DNA of 64,000 bases. It comes from SHVO01 sp964576515 (GTDB lineage: Bacteria > Pseudomonadota > Alphaproteobacteria > Rhodospirillales > Rhodospirillaceae). Location of the stretch: contig CAZNUW010000004.1 in the NCBI GenBank assembly GCA_964576515.1, positions 124,001-188,000 of the forward strand. The letters are read 5' to 3'. The notes below the pieces were generated by a model that ran no database searches, was not told where the DNA came from, and worked only from the letters and a program-made list of their open reading frames with translations. Made by a program: the position numbers and the translations under genes. Shown piece by piece: positions 51,832 to 63,014 of this stretch (position 1 is its first letter; every line of letters begins with the position of its first letter).

Positions 51832-54815
51832 GTCTCATCCTCGCCGGAGGAGATCCATTCCTTCACGCGCGCGAGATGCAGGTAGTCGCTGTAGGCCGGC
51901 GCGACGTCCGGGTTCGGGCGCGCCTCATAGGGTGTGTTGGGATCGTCGAAGGTGGCGATCAGCTTGCGTAGGCCTTCAGCGGCCGCGGCGGCCAGGGCGG
52001 CGGGATCGCCGTCGATCGCGCGCGCATCGCCGCCTTCCTTGCGGCCATGTAGCGCCCAGAACGAAAGATCGGCCACAGGCGCGCGAAGGACGCCCTTGAA
52101 CCCGCCGGCGAGCGCGATCGCGGCTTCGAGAGGCAACTGCGGCGCGAACCCCGCGTGCACCATCTTGTCGGTGGGCACCGCTCCGGTCTTATAGTCGATC
52201 ACCGCGAGACCTTCGGACGTGACATCGATGCGGTCGGCCGTCGCGCTCAGGGTGAAGGGGCCGGCCGGACCGTCCAGCGTCATTTCGCCCGGCCGTTCGA
52301 CGAAGGATTGTTTCAGTGTCGCGCGGCGCGCGGCTTCATGGGCGACGAACCATTTGGCGATCCGTTCAAAACGCGGCCACCAGAAGGCCATGACGGCGGG
52401 ACGCACGGATCCGTCGGTGAACTGCGCGCGGCCCAGCGCGCACAGCCGGTCGTAGGCGTCCTCCGGCAGAGCCCCCGTGGGGTACGCGGTGATGAAGTCC
52501 TGCAGGGCCTTGTGGGTGTGCGACCCGTAGTCGGCCATGCTCGCGTCCTGATCGAGGTCCGCAAGCGCGGTGAGGCCGAGCACATATTGCGCATAGATGC
52601 CGTAGGGATCGCGCATCCAGGTTTCGATCTTGGTGACCGACAGGCGGCGCGGGCGCGCCGCGACGGGCGGGCGCGGCGCGGGCGGTTTGGCGGCGGTGAA
52701 TCGCGCGGGGTGAGTGAGGTCTTTCGCCCATGAAAGCCACGGCGCGTTGGCGGCCCGCCAAGCGTCGTGCAGACCCGCGGCTTTGATCACCTGCTCCAGG
52801 CGCATCAACCAGCGCGAGGAAACGGTGGGCGTTCCATCGACTTTCACGGCGCGGGTGACGATCACGCGCGGCGCGCAAAGCGCCTGGGCCACGTCGTGCG
52901 CGGCGAGTCCGATGCGCCGGTCGGGCGAGGGCAGGCCGAAGGCCTCGCGCATCGGCCGGCTCATCCACGGATCGGCGGGCGTTTCGGCGGGCCAGGCGCC
53001 TTCGTTGAGGCCCGCGAGGATCAGGACGTCGAAACGCTGCAGCCGCGCTTCCAGCGGTCCAAGGATCGCCAGGCGCGGGTGAAGGCCGTAGGTGGGACGC
53101 ACAACCTGCCCCGTCAGCAGCGCCTCCAGGATCGCCGGATAAAATGCGGGCGGGAAGGCGGGCACGGCGCCGCCGTGCTGGGCGAGTTCGGCGGCGAAGG
53201 CCGCCATGGCCTCGCCCGCATCGCCCGCCCACAGGCGCAAGGGGCCCGGCGCGTCGGGCGTTTCGGCGAAAGCTTCGGCGGCCTCCATGTGCGCGTTCAG
53301 AATCGCATCCAGAGGCACGGCATCGCGCGTCATCATATCGGCGAAGGCGGCGAAGCAGCGTTCCAAGCTCGCCACCCATTGTTCGGCCTCGCGGCGGCGA
53401 TGCGTGAGGCCGGTTGCGAGCGCGCGCAAGCCGCGAAGGCCCGCAGCGGGGCGCGGGCCGCGCAACATCATGCGTTCCGCCGTGCGGCTGAGCGTGCGGA
53501 AGACGACGCTGTCGAGGCCGGCCGTGGCGAGCGGATGTTTGCAGGCGGCGAGGGTCGCCACCGGCGCGAAATCCTCGGCGACCATGGCGGCGGTCAGGCG
53601 CAGGAACGCGCCGACCGGCGTGCGGTCGAGGCTGCGGCCGGCGGAATCGTCGATGACGATGTTCCAGCGTTTCAATTCCGCGCCGACGCGCTCGGCAAGC
53701 CGCCGGTCGGGCGTGACGAGGGCGCACGTGCGGCCCTGTGTCTCCAACGCCTCGCGCATGATCAGCGCCACGGCTTCAGCTTCCTCGCGCGCGCCAGGGC
53801 AGTCGATGCGGGTCAGGTCGGCGATGGCGCCCGTGCTGAAGGGCTTGAGCGCGCGCCAGCTTTCCGTGGTCTCGGCCGGGCGCATCATCTCGGTGACGAG
53901 CCGTTCGCGCACCGTCTCGACGCCTTCCGCGCCGGGCCAGTCGCGGACGGCGCCGCGGTCAAGCCCAAGGTGGACGAGCAATTCCTTCATGCCGTACTGC
54001 GGATGCGTTTCGTCCACCGCGTCCCAGCCCGCGTCGTCCAAAGTCCGGTCGAGGCCAGGGAGAACGATGCAGCCTTCCGGAAGGCGCGCGATGCAGGCGA
54101 GGAGCGCGGCGGTGGCGGGAACGCTGCCCGTGGATCCCGCGGCGATGACCGGGCCGGGCGGCTGCGCCGTCCACGCGGCGGCCTGGGCGGCGAACACGCG
54201 ATTGCGGTGATCGACAGGATCGAGCGTGCCGTCTTCCTTGAGAACGCCGGGCCACAGGCCGGTCACGATCTCCAGGAAGGAGAGCGTTTCCTTCCAATGT
54301 TCCGCGTAAGTGTCAGGGACAAGATCCTTCAGGCGCGCGAAGTCGAGTTGCTCGGTCTGCACCTGATCGATCAGCCGCGCGAGTTCGGCGGCGAGACGGA
54401 TGGCTTCTTCCAGATGCGGCGCGCGGGCGGCGACCGGCCGGGATTGGATCAGCCGTGCGAGGAAAAGCTGGCGCTTCATCGGCGCGATGGCGGGCGGAAG
54501 GGCGGTGAGCGTTTCGGCGGAAGCAAAACCGCTGAACAACGCCTCTTCCTCGTCCAAGCCGTTCAACGGCATGAGGCGCGGCAATAGGATCGGCGCGCCG
54601 CCGCTCAAGCGCAGGAAGGCGTCCCTGAGCGCGCGGCAGGCGCGGCGGGTGGGAAGCAGGACGGTGATCGCGGCCAAGGCAAGGGGATCGTCGCCGGCGT
54701 CGGCCATGATGCCGCGCGCGAGCACATCGACGAACGCCAGCCGCGACGGGATGGTGAAAACCGCGGGCTTCGCCGCGGCTAATGTTCTCCAGGCGTCCTG
54801 GTTCCCGCGCGTCAC
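51828..54815 (-). CDS. addB: Double-strand break repair protein AddB
   Basis: A 995-residue alphaproteobacterial-type AddB. Its N-terminus has AITVLLPTRRACRALRDAFL. The middle resembles an inactivated helicase, and the C-terminal nuclease has GLAVIDYKTGAVPT. The GTG start at 54815 overlaps the murU stop by 4 bases. The frame stays open upstream to 55214, but there it is antisense-like Arg-rich sequence inside murU, so the short start is right. Confidence 0.93.
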   Translation of the reverse strand: MTRGNQDAWRTLAAAKPAVFTIPSRLAFVDVLARGIMADAGDDPLALAAITVLLPTRRACRALRDAFLRLSGGAPILLPRLMPLNGLDEEEALFSGFASAETLTALPPAIAPMKRQLFLARLIQSRPVAARAPHLEEAIRLAAELARLIDQVQTEQLDFARLKDLVPDTYAEHWKETLSFLEIVTGLWPGVLKEDGTLDPVDHRNRVFAAQAAAWTAQPPGPVIAAGSTGSVPATAALLACIARLPEGCIVLPGLDRTLDDAGWDAVDETHPQYGMKELLVHLGLDRGAVRDWPGAEGVETVRERLVTEMMRPAETTESWRALKPFSTGAIADLTRIDCPGAREEAEAVALIMREALETQGRTCALVTPDRRLAERVGAELKRWNIVIDDSAGRSLDRTPVGAFLRLTAAMVAEDFAPVATLAACKHPLATAGLDSVVFRTLSRTAERMMLRGPRPAAGLRGLRALATGLTHRRREAEQWVASLERCFAAFADMMTRDAVPLDAILNAHMEAAEAFAETPDAPGPLRLWAGDAGEAMAAFAAELAQHGGAVPAFPPAFYPAILEALLTGQVVRPTYGLHPRLAILGPLEARLQRFDVLILAGLNEGAWPAETPADPWMSRPMREAFGLPSPDRRIGLAAHDVAQALCAPRVIVTRAVKVDGTPTVSSRWLMRLEQVIKAAGLHDAWRAANAPWLSWAKDLTHPARFTAAKPPAPRPPVAARPRRLSVTKIETWMRDPYGIYAQYVLGLTALADLDQDASMADYGSHTHKALQDFITAYPTGALPEDAYDRLCALGRAQFTDGSVRPAVMAFWWPRFERIAKWFVAHEAARRATLKQSFVERPGEMTLDGPAGPFTLSATADRIDVTSEGLAVIDYKTGAVPTDKMVHAGFAPQLPLEAAIALAGGFKGVLRAPVADLSFWALHGRKEGGDARAIDGDPAALAAAAAEGLRKLIATFDDPNTPYEARPNPDVAPAYSDYLHLARVKEWISSGEDET

Positions 54816-55534
54816 AATGCGGCTTGCCGCTCTTGCCGCAAGAGCGCCTCTGTTTCGCCGATGGCCTCCGGCGTGCCCACATGGAACCAGCGGCCGTCGT
54901 GGATCACGGCGCGCATCCGGCCGGCGGCGATGGCCTTGTCCCATACCGGATTGAGCGAGAAGGGTTCCGCCGTTCTCCCCGCGAACGCGCGCGGGTGGAT
55001 GACGAAAAGGCCGGCGTAAACATAGGGGGCGGCCGCGGCCGCGCCCCGCCGGGTCATGCGGCCGTTGTCGTCGACAAAAAAATCGCCGGGGCCGTCGAAG
55101 CCGTGGGCGGTGTCGCGGGGATGCACAAGCATGACGACATCGAGGTCGTCGCGCCAGGCCGCGGCCACACGGCGCACGGCGGAGCTTGCCCCATCGGCAA
55201 TGATGGCGTCGCAATTGCAGACAAAGAACGGCGCGGGCCCCAGCAGCGGCAACGCCTTGGTCACGCCGCCGCCGGTGTCGAGCAGGCGCGCGGTTTCATC
55301 CGAGATGGTCACCTTGGGCGCGCCGCGCGCCGCCAGATGGCGCACGAGCAGCGGCGCGAGATAGTGAACGTTCACCACCGCGTCCGCCACGCCCGCCGCG
55401 GCCAGGGAGTCGAGCGTCCAGTCGATCAGGCTTTTGCCGCCGACCTTCACCAGCGGTTTCGGCATGGTGTCGGTGACCGGGCGCATGCGCTGCCCTAGCC
55501 CCGCCGCCAGCAGCATGGCTTTTGCCGGCATCAT
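54812..55534 (-). CDS. murU: N-acetylmuramate-1-phosphate uridylyltransferase
   Basis: A 240-residue nucleotidyltransferase with the signature LAAGLGQRMRPVTDTMPKPLVKVGGKSLI at its start, then FFVCNCDAI for the metal-binding Asp. Paired with AmgK it makes UDP-MurNAc from recycled cell-wall sugar and bypasses fosfomycin-sensitive MurA. ATG 55534 overlaps the amgK stop by 4 bases. Other sugar-1-phosphate nucleotidyltransferases are similar, but the AmgK neighbour settles it. Confidence 0.9.
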   Translation of the reverse strand: MMPAKAMLLAAGLGQRMRPVTDTMPKPLVKVGGKSLIDWTLDSLAAAGVADAVVNVHYLAPLLVRHLAARGAPKVTISDETARLLDTGGGVTKALPLLGPAPFFVCNCDAIIADGASSAVRRVAAAWRDDLDVVMLVHPRDTAHGFDGPGDFFVDDNGRMTRRGAAAAAPYVYAGLFVIHPRAFAGRTAEPFSLNPVWDKAIAAGRMRAVIHDGRWFHVGTPEAIGETEALLRQERQAAL

Positions 55535-56532
55535 GACGGAACGACCCGCAGTTCTTGAGGAACGTTGGTGTCGAACCAGGCTTTCAACTCGGCGAGGGCC
55601 GGATGCGTGAGGCAGGCATCCATGTAGCGCCACAGGCGCGGCATATGGACAAGGTAATGGGGCTTGTTGTCGCGCAGCTTGAGGCGCGCGAAGGTGCCGA
55701 TTACCCGGGTGTGGCGCTGCGCGGCCATCACCGCCCAGGAGAGCTCGAAATCCTCGCGGCGGATATTCGGGAAGGCCGCGAGATAGCGTTCCTTCATCTC
55801 CGCGACCAGTGCGGGATCGATGTCGCGCCGGGCGTCTTCCAGAAGCGACATGAGATCGTAGGTGACCGGACCTGCGACCGCGTCCTGGAAATCGAGGATG
55901 CCGCATGACCGCAGGCCGGCGCGGCCCGGAATGAGCATCAGGTTGTCGATGTGGAAGTCGAACAGCACCAGCGCCGTGGGGACTTTCCAGGCGCGCGGCA
56001 GAACCTTGGTCCAGATCTCGCCGAAGGCGCGTTCGGTGTGAGGGGACAAGGGCGCCGCGCCGACGAGTTGGCGGTACCAACTGTTCACCCGGCTCACTTC
56101 CTCCAGAAGCCGCGCCTGACCGTAAGCGGTCACGCCTTCGGGCAGCGATTCCCGCGCGGGCAGCCGGTGCAAGGCGATCAGCGCGTCGATCGCCAGCGCG
56201 TAGAGTTCGCGTTCGTCGTGGCCGCGCGCGAGCAGCCGGGTGTAGGTGTCGTCGCCCAGATCCTCGAGCAGGAGCAAACCCGCCTCGTGGTCCTCGGCCA
56301 GGATGTCCGGCACGCCGAAGCCGTGTTTGAAGAGATGGCGCGCGATACGCACGAAGGGGCGTACGTCTTCTTGTGGAGGAGGGGCGTCCATCAGCACGGC
56401 CGGGCCGCGCGCGCCGTTCAACCTGTCGTATTTGCGGAACGACGCATCGCCCGCCAGGCGGCCCCGCGCGGCGTCGTGCCACGCGTGCTTGCGCAGGAAT
56501 TCCGCGATCACACTTTCACGATTCTCAGACAT
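55531..56532 (-). CDS. amgK: N-acetylmuramate/N-acetylglucosamine kinase, AmgK-type
   Basis: A 333-residue aminoglycoside-phosphotransferase-fold kinase. The catalytic loop is VLFDFHIDNLML, followed by ILDFQDAVAGPVTYDLMSLL for the metal site. GDASFRKYDRL is the N-lobe loop. It phosphorylates the anomeric position of MurNAc in peptidoglycan recycling and passes the product to MurU. Its start overlaps tsaE by 8 bases. Confidence 0.9.
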   Translation of the reverse strand: MSENRESVIAEFLRKHAWHDAARGRLAGDASFRKYDRLNGARGPAVLMDAPPPQEDVRPFVRIARHLFKHGFGVPDILAEDHEAGLLLLEDLGDDTYTRLLARGHDERELYALAIDALIALHRLPARESLPEGVTAYGQARLLEEVSRVNSWYRQLVGAAPLSPHTERAFGEIWTKVLPRAWKVPTALVLFDFHIDNLMLIPGRAGLRSCGILDFQDAVAGPVTYDLMSLLEDARRDIDPALVAEMKERYLAAFPNIRREDFELSWAVMAAQRHTRVIGTFARLKLRDNKPHYLVHMPRLWRYMDACLTHPALAELKAWFDTNVPQELRVVPS

Positions 56533-56998
56533 GCCCCATCGCCGCTATACGGTCCTTCCAGGTCGCGCCGCCGTAGATGGCCGCTTGCCGCGCCGCGCCT
56601 TCGGTTCTCAAAACGATCTCCAGCCTTGCCGGGGGCAGCAGCGCGCCCGCGCGCTCCGGCCATTCAACAAGACTGATGCCCGCGCTCAACGCATCGTCCC
56701 AGCCGAGTTCGATGACGTCTTCAACATTGGTGAGCCGGTAGAGATCGAAATGCCATATCGGCGCGGGCTCCGCATCATAGACCTGCACCAGCGTGAACGT
56801 GGGGCTGACGACATCCTCGGCGATCGCGGTGCGGGCGGTGATGAAGCCACGGGCCAAGGTGGTCTTGCCCGCGCCCAGAGGGCCGTGCAGGGCGAAGAAA
56901 TCGCCCGGCCGCGCGATGCGCGCGAGGGCCTCCCCGAGCGCGAGGGTGTCTGTCTCCGACGGCAGGCCGATTTCGGCGAGGAGCGGCAACGCTGTCAT
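56525..56998 (-). CDS. tsaE: tRNA threonylcarbamoyladenosine ATPase TsaE
   Basis: A 157-residue P-loop ATPase with Walker A GPLGAGKTTL (residues 39-48), VVSPTFTLVQVY and the family's HFDLYRL and LVEWPERAG. It drives the t6A tRNA modification cycle with TsaB and TsaD. The start at 56998 is 5 bases after the PAS protein's stop. Confidence 0.94.
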   Translation of the reverse strand: MTALPLLAEIGLPSETDTLALGEALARIARPGDFFALHGPLGAGKTTLARGFITARTAIAEDVVSPTFTLVQVYDAEPAPIWHFDLYRLTNVEDVIELGWDDALSAGISLVEWPERAGALLPPARLEIVLRTEGAARQAAIYGGATWKDRIAAMGHV

Positions 56999-57003
56999 GG
57001 CGC

Positions 57004-59376
57004 TCAGGACGTGGCCGCACGGGCGGCGTTCCCGCCGGCGGGCAATGTCACGACAATCGCGGCATCGCCGCCGTCGGCCTTGGACACGACCTTGCCGCCG
57101 TGAAGTTCGGCGATGCGCTGGGCGAGATGAAGGCTTAAAACCGGTGCGCGGACATCGTGGGGGGCCGGATAGCGGACGGCGAACGCGAGCGTGCTTGCGT
57201 CCCGGGTCACGGCCAGCACGACCTGTTCGCCGTGGGTGGTCTTCAATGCGGCGATGACCAGATGATAAAGCGTCTGTTTGATCCGCGCGGCATCGCCGAC
57301 CATCCAGCCCGCGTCGGCGGCGCACAGGACGTTGAGGCTGACCTGCCGGCGGCGGAAGCTTTCATGGGTTGCGACCGCAATGCGCTCGGCGAGCGCGCGC
57401 ACGTCGAAGGAATCGAGGTGCAGCGTCTGCTGGCCGGCGTCGATACCGGAGAGATCGCGCAAATCTTCCACCAGGGTCTTCAAGACGCGCGCGTGCGAGG
57501 GATCGCGGTCGGCCGCGCCGGCGGTGGCTTCAAGCTCCACCAGGAAGTTGGACATGAATTCCGAGCGCAGTTTGTCGGTGGCGGCCAGGGCCTCGGCGCG
57601 GCTGCGCAAGGCCTGCGCGACGCGCTCGGGCGCGGAGACGTCGTTGTAGCAGAACAAAGCGCCGCCGTCGGGCAGCGGCACGGAAATGAATTCCAGCACC
57701 GACCCGTCGCGGCGGACCACGCGGCCTTGCTGGGTGAGGCGCTGGCGTTCGGCGTCGAGCGCGGCCAGCATCACGGCGCGGTGGCGGCTCCACACCGTTT
57801 CGTCGTCGAAGAAATCGCGGAAGGCGTCGATCACGGCGCTCATGGCCGGGCCCTCGCGCAGCATGTCGCCGGCGAGGTTCCACAGTTCCGCGAACGCGGG
57901 ATTGGCGAGCTGCAACTGGCCTTCGGCCCCGAACACCGCGACGGCTTCCTGCAGGTTGTCGATGGTCTCGCGCTGGACCGCGATCAGGGTGTTGTAGGAG
58001 CGTTCGAGCGCCAAGCGATCGGTGATGTCCTCATAGGTGGTCAACAGACCGCCCATGGGATGGGGCGCGATCACGCGGCGGAGCGTGCCGCCGCCGGGCA
58101 GGTGCAGGACGTCCTCGGTGGGCTCGAGCAGCGAATTGAAGCGCGCGAGCTCCTTGTCCTTGTACGCCGGAAAATCGGCGACTTCCGGGAGGCGGCGTTC
58201 GCCGCGCAAGGTGTCGAGCACGGTGGCGTAGGACGGCCCGTCGAGCAGCCAGGCCGGGCTCAAGTCCCAAAGCTCCGCGTAGGCCGTATTGAAGAAGATC
58301 AACCGCGTGTCGGGTCCGAAAATGGCGATGGCGGTGCCCAGGCGTTCCAGCACGTCCGCATGGGCGGCGGCTTCGCGCTTCAGGCGGACTTCAAGTTCCT
58401 CCTGGCGGGTGATGTCGTAGGCCAGGCCCGCCGTCAGACGTCCGCTGCCGTCGGAGAATAACGGCGCGCTGCCTTCGCCGTCGCGCGGAGTTTCGCCGTC
58501 CACGGGGACCTCGGTGACTTCCATCAGACGCCGGCTGCCTTCGATCACCATGTGAAACGGCGTGCGGCGCGTTTCTCCGGACGCGCGAGCGGCGGCGGCC
58601 AGCGCGCGGGCTTCGCGCACGGCCGCCCGGGGGGCCAATTCGCGGCCGCGCGAGACGACGTCGTGCGCGTCCTTGCCGTCGACGGCTTTGACGTAGGCGT
58701 TATTGCAATAGATGAGCGAGAGGTCGTCGTCGCGCAGCCAGACGGGCTCGGCGATGCCGTCGAGAGCGGCCTTGAGGAGGAGGGATTCCCGCTTCAAGGC
58801 TTCGCTTTCCGTGGTGAGCGTATCGACCGCCGCCGCGCCCTCGGTGACGTCGGTCATCCACAGGACGTCGGCCATGGTCGTGCCGTCGGCGTCGCTGGCG
58901 CGTACGCCGCGCACATGGATGCGCCGGCCGGTGGCGCTGTGCTGGAGATCGATCTGGAAGCCGTCGCCGCCGTTGCGCAGGCCGTGGATGGCCGCGCGCA
59001 GCATGTCCTGGGAGGGTTTGTCGAACCCTTCGGCGACGTCGTCGAGCGTTGCCTCCATGCCGCGGAAGAGATCGAGCAGCACCGCCAGGCGGCGCGAGCA
59101 ATAGCCGCCTTCCTTGTAGCGGGGCAGGGCGCGCGCGTCCTGATCCTCGGCGGCGATGGGCTGGTGGAACCAGGCGTAATAGCCTTCGGGCGCGGTTTCG
59201 AGCGCGGCTTGGATCGCGATGTGATTATGACGGGCGCGGCTGGCGGCGTATTCCGCCGCGCGCCAATACCGGTGCTGGCGCAAAAGCGCCCACACCGCCG
59301 GCGGCACCAGGACAATGACCGCGATCAGGCCCACCAAGACCGGCGGGGTCAGAAACTCCATCGTCCCGGTCGGCAC
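57004..59376 (-). CDS. PAS-domain kinase-like protein with degenerate catalytic core
   Basis: A 790-residue protein: one N-terminal membrane helix (residues 10-32), several PAS-like domains (for example around CNNAYVKAVDG, IAIFGPDTRLIFFNTAYAELWDLS and VAVFGAEGQLQLANPAFAELW), then the remains of HisKA and ATPase domains. Where a kinase has SHELRTPL this protein has FLVELEAT, with Val613 at the His position. The N box reads LYHLVIAALK without Asn, and no DxGxG box is visible. It should not autophosphorylate. GTG start with GGGAG upstream. It lies between tsaE and ahcY, a conserved place for a PAS kinase in alphaproteobacteria. Confidence 0.85.
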   Translation of the reverse strand: MPTGTMEFLTPPVLVGLIAVIVLVPPAVWALLRQHRYWRAAEYAASRARHNHIAIQAALETAPEGYYAWFHQPIAAEDQDARALPRYKEGGYCSRRLAVLLDLFRGMEATLDDVAEGFDKPSQDMLRAAIHGLRNGGDGFQIDLQHSATGRRIHVRGVRASDADGTTMADVLWMTDVTEGAAAVDTLTTESEALKRESLLLKAALDGIAEPVWLRDDDLSLIYCNNAYVKAVDGKDAHDVVSRGRELAPRAAVREARALAAAARASGETRRTPFHMVIEGSRRLMEVTEVPVDGETPRDGEGSAPLFSDGSGRLTAGLAYDITRQEELEVRLKREAAAHADVLERLGTAIAIFGPDTRLIFFNTAYAELWDLSPAWLLDGPSYATVLDTLRGERRLPEVADFPAYKDKELARFNSLLEPTEDVLHLPGGGTLRRVIAPHPMGGLLTTYEDITDRLALERSYNTLIAVQRETIDNLQEAVAVFGAEGQLQLANPAFAELWNLAGDMLREGPAMSAVIDAFRDFFDDETVWSRHRAVMLAALDAERQRLTQQGRVVRRDGSVLEFISVPLPDGGALFCYNDVSAPERVAQALRSRAEALAATDKLRSEFMSNFLVELEATAGAADRDPSHARVLKTLVEDLRDLSGIDAGQQTLHLDSFDVRALAERIAVATHESFRRRQVSLNVLCAADAGWMVGDAARIKQTLYHLVIAALKTTHGEQVVLAVTRDASTLAFAVRYPAPHDVRAPVLSLHLAQRIAELHGGKVVSKADGGDAAIVVTLPAGGNAARAATS

Positions 59377-59463
59377 CTGAACTCCCTCGTCCTCTTCCCT
59401 GGTAGGGAAGATACCGCCGGAAGACGCGGCTGTCGCCCCTTTGGGCTCCAGCCGCGCGGAAGA

Positions 59464-60861
<1,398 letters not shown>

Positions 60862-60941
60862 TGATTTTCTCCTATGTCCGGGTGCGCCGGGGAACGGTTG
60901 AAGATGGGGTCGGGCCATATACCAGCCGGTGGGCTTTTTGC

Positions 60942-62699
60942 CTAGCTGGCGTGAAACAGCGTCTCCACGAAGGCCTTGAGGCGCTGCGGGTCGGGCTCGG
61001 CGGTGATGCGGCGGACCTGCCCGCTGATGGCGGCGAGGTCCAGCTCGAGGATGCGCTTCTTGACCCGCGGAAGGCTCGCCGGGTTCATAGAGAGTTCGGT
61101 GATGCCGAAGCCGAGCAGGATCGGCGTCATGCGTTCGTCGCCGGCCATCTCGCCGCAGACGGACACGGGGATGCGCGCGGCGTTCGCGGCTTCGGCGGTG
61201 AACTGGATCAGGCGCAAGACCGCCGGATGCAGTGGATTGTAGAGATAGGCCACCTGCTCGTCGGTGCGGTCGATGGCCAGGGTGTATTGGGTGAGATCGT
61301 TGGTGCCGAGGGCGAAGAAGTCGGCCTCGGCGGCCAAGGCGTCGGCGGCCAACGCGGCGCCGGGGATCTCGATCATGATGCCCAGCGGCGGCGGCGGATT
61401 GGCAATCTTCACGCCCTTGCGCTTCAAGGTGGCGATGACGCGCGTCATGGCGCGGCGCACCTGCTTGATCTCGTCGACGGTGCACACCATGGGCAAAAGG
61501 ATGCGCACGGGCCCAAAGGCGCTGGCGCGCAGGATCGCGGAAAGCTGCGTGAGCAGGAGCTTGCGGCGCGACAGCGCGAAGCGGATCGCCCGCAGGCCCA
61601 GGGCCGGGTTCGGCCCCGGTTTGAGGCCGACGGCGTCGCCCAGCTTGTCGGCGCCGACATCCAGCGTGCGCACCGTCACGGGGCGGCCGTTCATCTTCTT
61701 CACGACGCTGGCGAGTTCCGCGAACTGCTCTTCCTCCGTAGGCAAACCGGAGCGGTTCATGAACATGAATTCGCTGCGGAACAACCCGATGCCTTCCGCG
61801 CCGGCCTGAAGGACGCCGGTCACTTCGTTCGGCAATTCGATGTTGGCGTGCAGATGCACACGAACCCCGTCACGCGTCACCGCGGGCACGGACTTCAATT
61901 TCTTCAGGGAGTGTTGCGAGCGCAGAAAGGCGGCGCGGCGTTTCTTGTAGCGGTTGAGGCTGGCGGCGCCGGGGTTGACGATCACGCGTCCGGCGGTGCC
62001 GTCGATGATGATCTCGTCGCCGTTCTCGGCCGCGCCGAGCAGCTCTTGCGGCGCGACGACCGCGGGAAGGCCCAAGCTGCGGGCGACGATGGCGGTATGG
62101 CTCTCCACGCCGCCCAGCACGGTCACAAGCCCTGCGACGCGTTTGGGGTCGAGCATGGCGGTGTCGGCGGGCGACAGTTCGTCGGCGACGATCACCGCGT
62201 TGGCGGGCAGATCGTCGAGGCCGGTGACGACGGCTTTGCCGAGGCTTTCCACCAAGCGGCGGCCGACCTCGCGGATATCGGCGATTCGCGCCGCCAGGTA
62301 TTGATCGTCCATGGCGGCGAAGGCTTCGGCCATCAGGCCGATTTCCTTCATCACGGCGGCTTCGGCGTTGATGCGTTCGTCGGCGATGCGCTTTTGCACC
62401 CCGCGCACCAGGCGCGATCCGCTCAGCATCTGTTGGTAGGCTTCAAGGAGATAACCGACCTCTTCACCCGCGGCGCCCGCCATGCGTTGCGCGCGCGCCT
62501 GCAAGGCCTCGATGCGTCCCGCGGCATCGGCGGCGGCCTCCAGAACGCGGTCCTGTTCGGCGCGGAGCTTGGCGGCGGGGACGCGCCGCTCGCGCACCTG
62601 GACGACAGCGTGCGAATCGTGACGGTGCACGACGCCCAGCGCGATGCCCGCGCCGGCGGCCACGCCCGCGAAGGCGCGTTCTCCCCGGCTATTCTTCAT
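60942..62699 (-). CDS. ptsI: Phosphoenolpyruvate-protein phosphotransferase (PTS enzyme I)
   Basis: A 585-residue enzyme I. The phospho-His is in GGVESHTAIVARSLG, the PEP-binding barrel includes GIGLFRSEFMFMNR and FFALGTNDLTQYTLAIDR, and the catalytic Cys is in VSVCGEMAGD. There is no N-terminal GAF domain, so it is the short PtsI form and not EI-Ntr. Its start overlaps HPr by 11 bases. With HPr and the EIIA it likely forms a regulatory relay, since no sugar permease is in the window. Confidence 0.95.
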   Translation of the reverse strand: MKNSRGERAFAGVAAGAGIALGVVHRHDSHAVVQVRERRVPAAKLRAEQDRVLEAAADAAGRIEALQARAQRMAGAAGEEVGYLLEAYQQMLSGSRLVRGVQKRIADERINAEAAVMKEIGLMAEAFAAMDDQYLAARIADIREVGRRLVESLGKAVVTGLDDLPANAVIVADELSPADTAMLDPKRVAGLVTVLGGVESHTAIVARSLGLPAVVAPQELLGAAENGDEIIIDGTAGRVIVNPGAASLNRYKKRRAAFLRSQHSLKKLKSVPAVTRDGVRVHLHANIELPNEVTGVLQAGAEGIGLFRSEFMFMNRSGLPTEEEQFAELASVVKKMNGRPVTVRTLDVGADKLGDAVGLKPGPNPALGLRAIRFALSRRKLLLTQLSAILRASAFGPVRILLPMVCTVDEIKQVRRAMTRVIATLKRKGVKIANPPPPLGIMIEIPGAALAADALAAEADFFALGTNDLTQYTLAIDRTDEQVAYLYNPLHPAVLRLIQFTAEAANAARIPVSVCGEMAGDERMTPILLGFGITELSMNPASLPRVKKRILELDLAAISGQVRRITAEPDPQRLKAFVETLFHAS

Positions 62700-62961
62700 C
62701 GAATTTGTTGTTCACCAGCGTGCAGAGGGCGTCGAGCGCGCGCTCCGCCTCGGGGCCGCTCGCGCGGATCTCGATCGTGCAGCCGATCGCGGCGGCGAGC
62801 ATCATCAGCCCCATGATGGACTTGCCAGAGACGTCGTTCTCGCCGCGCACCACGCGGACATCGGCGTTGTAAAGGCCCGCGGTCTTGCAAAACTTTGCCG
62901 AGGCGCGCGCGTGCAGGCCTTTGGAGTTGCGGATTTCCACGGTGCGCGACAGCTCGCTCAT
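62689..62961 (-). CDS. PTS phosphocarrier protein HPr
   Basis: A 90-residue HPr. Active-site H17 lies in KGLHARAS, and the regulatory serine S48 in GKSIMGLMML is intact, which fits control by an HPr kinase as in many alphaproteobacteria (not in the window). It accepts phosphate from EI and passes it to the EIIA encoded just upstream. Confidence 0.95.
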   Translation of the reverse strand: MSELSRTVEIRNSKGLHARASAKFCKTAGLYNADVRVVRGENDVSGKSIMGLMMLAAAIGCTIEIRASGPEAERALDALCTLVNNKFDEE

Positions 62962-63014
62962 GCCGGTCCTAAATCCTAGGGGTTGAAAACGGATACCGCC
63001 GGGGAGGGCGGATA

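Noticed and set aside
53206..54210. 334-residue plus-strand Ser/Arg-rich frame inside addB
   Set aside because: Composition and lack of motifs mark it as an antisense frame of addB.
57004..59376. Assignment of the PAS pseudokinase as DivL
   Set aside because: The lost His is shared with DivL, but here the ATP site is also lost and orthology cannot be judged from this window alone.
60862..60941. SAH or SAM riboswitch before ahcY
   Set aside because: The gap is only 80 bases and I could not find a conserved SAH or SAM aptamer core; only a small AGCC/GGCT stem is seen.
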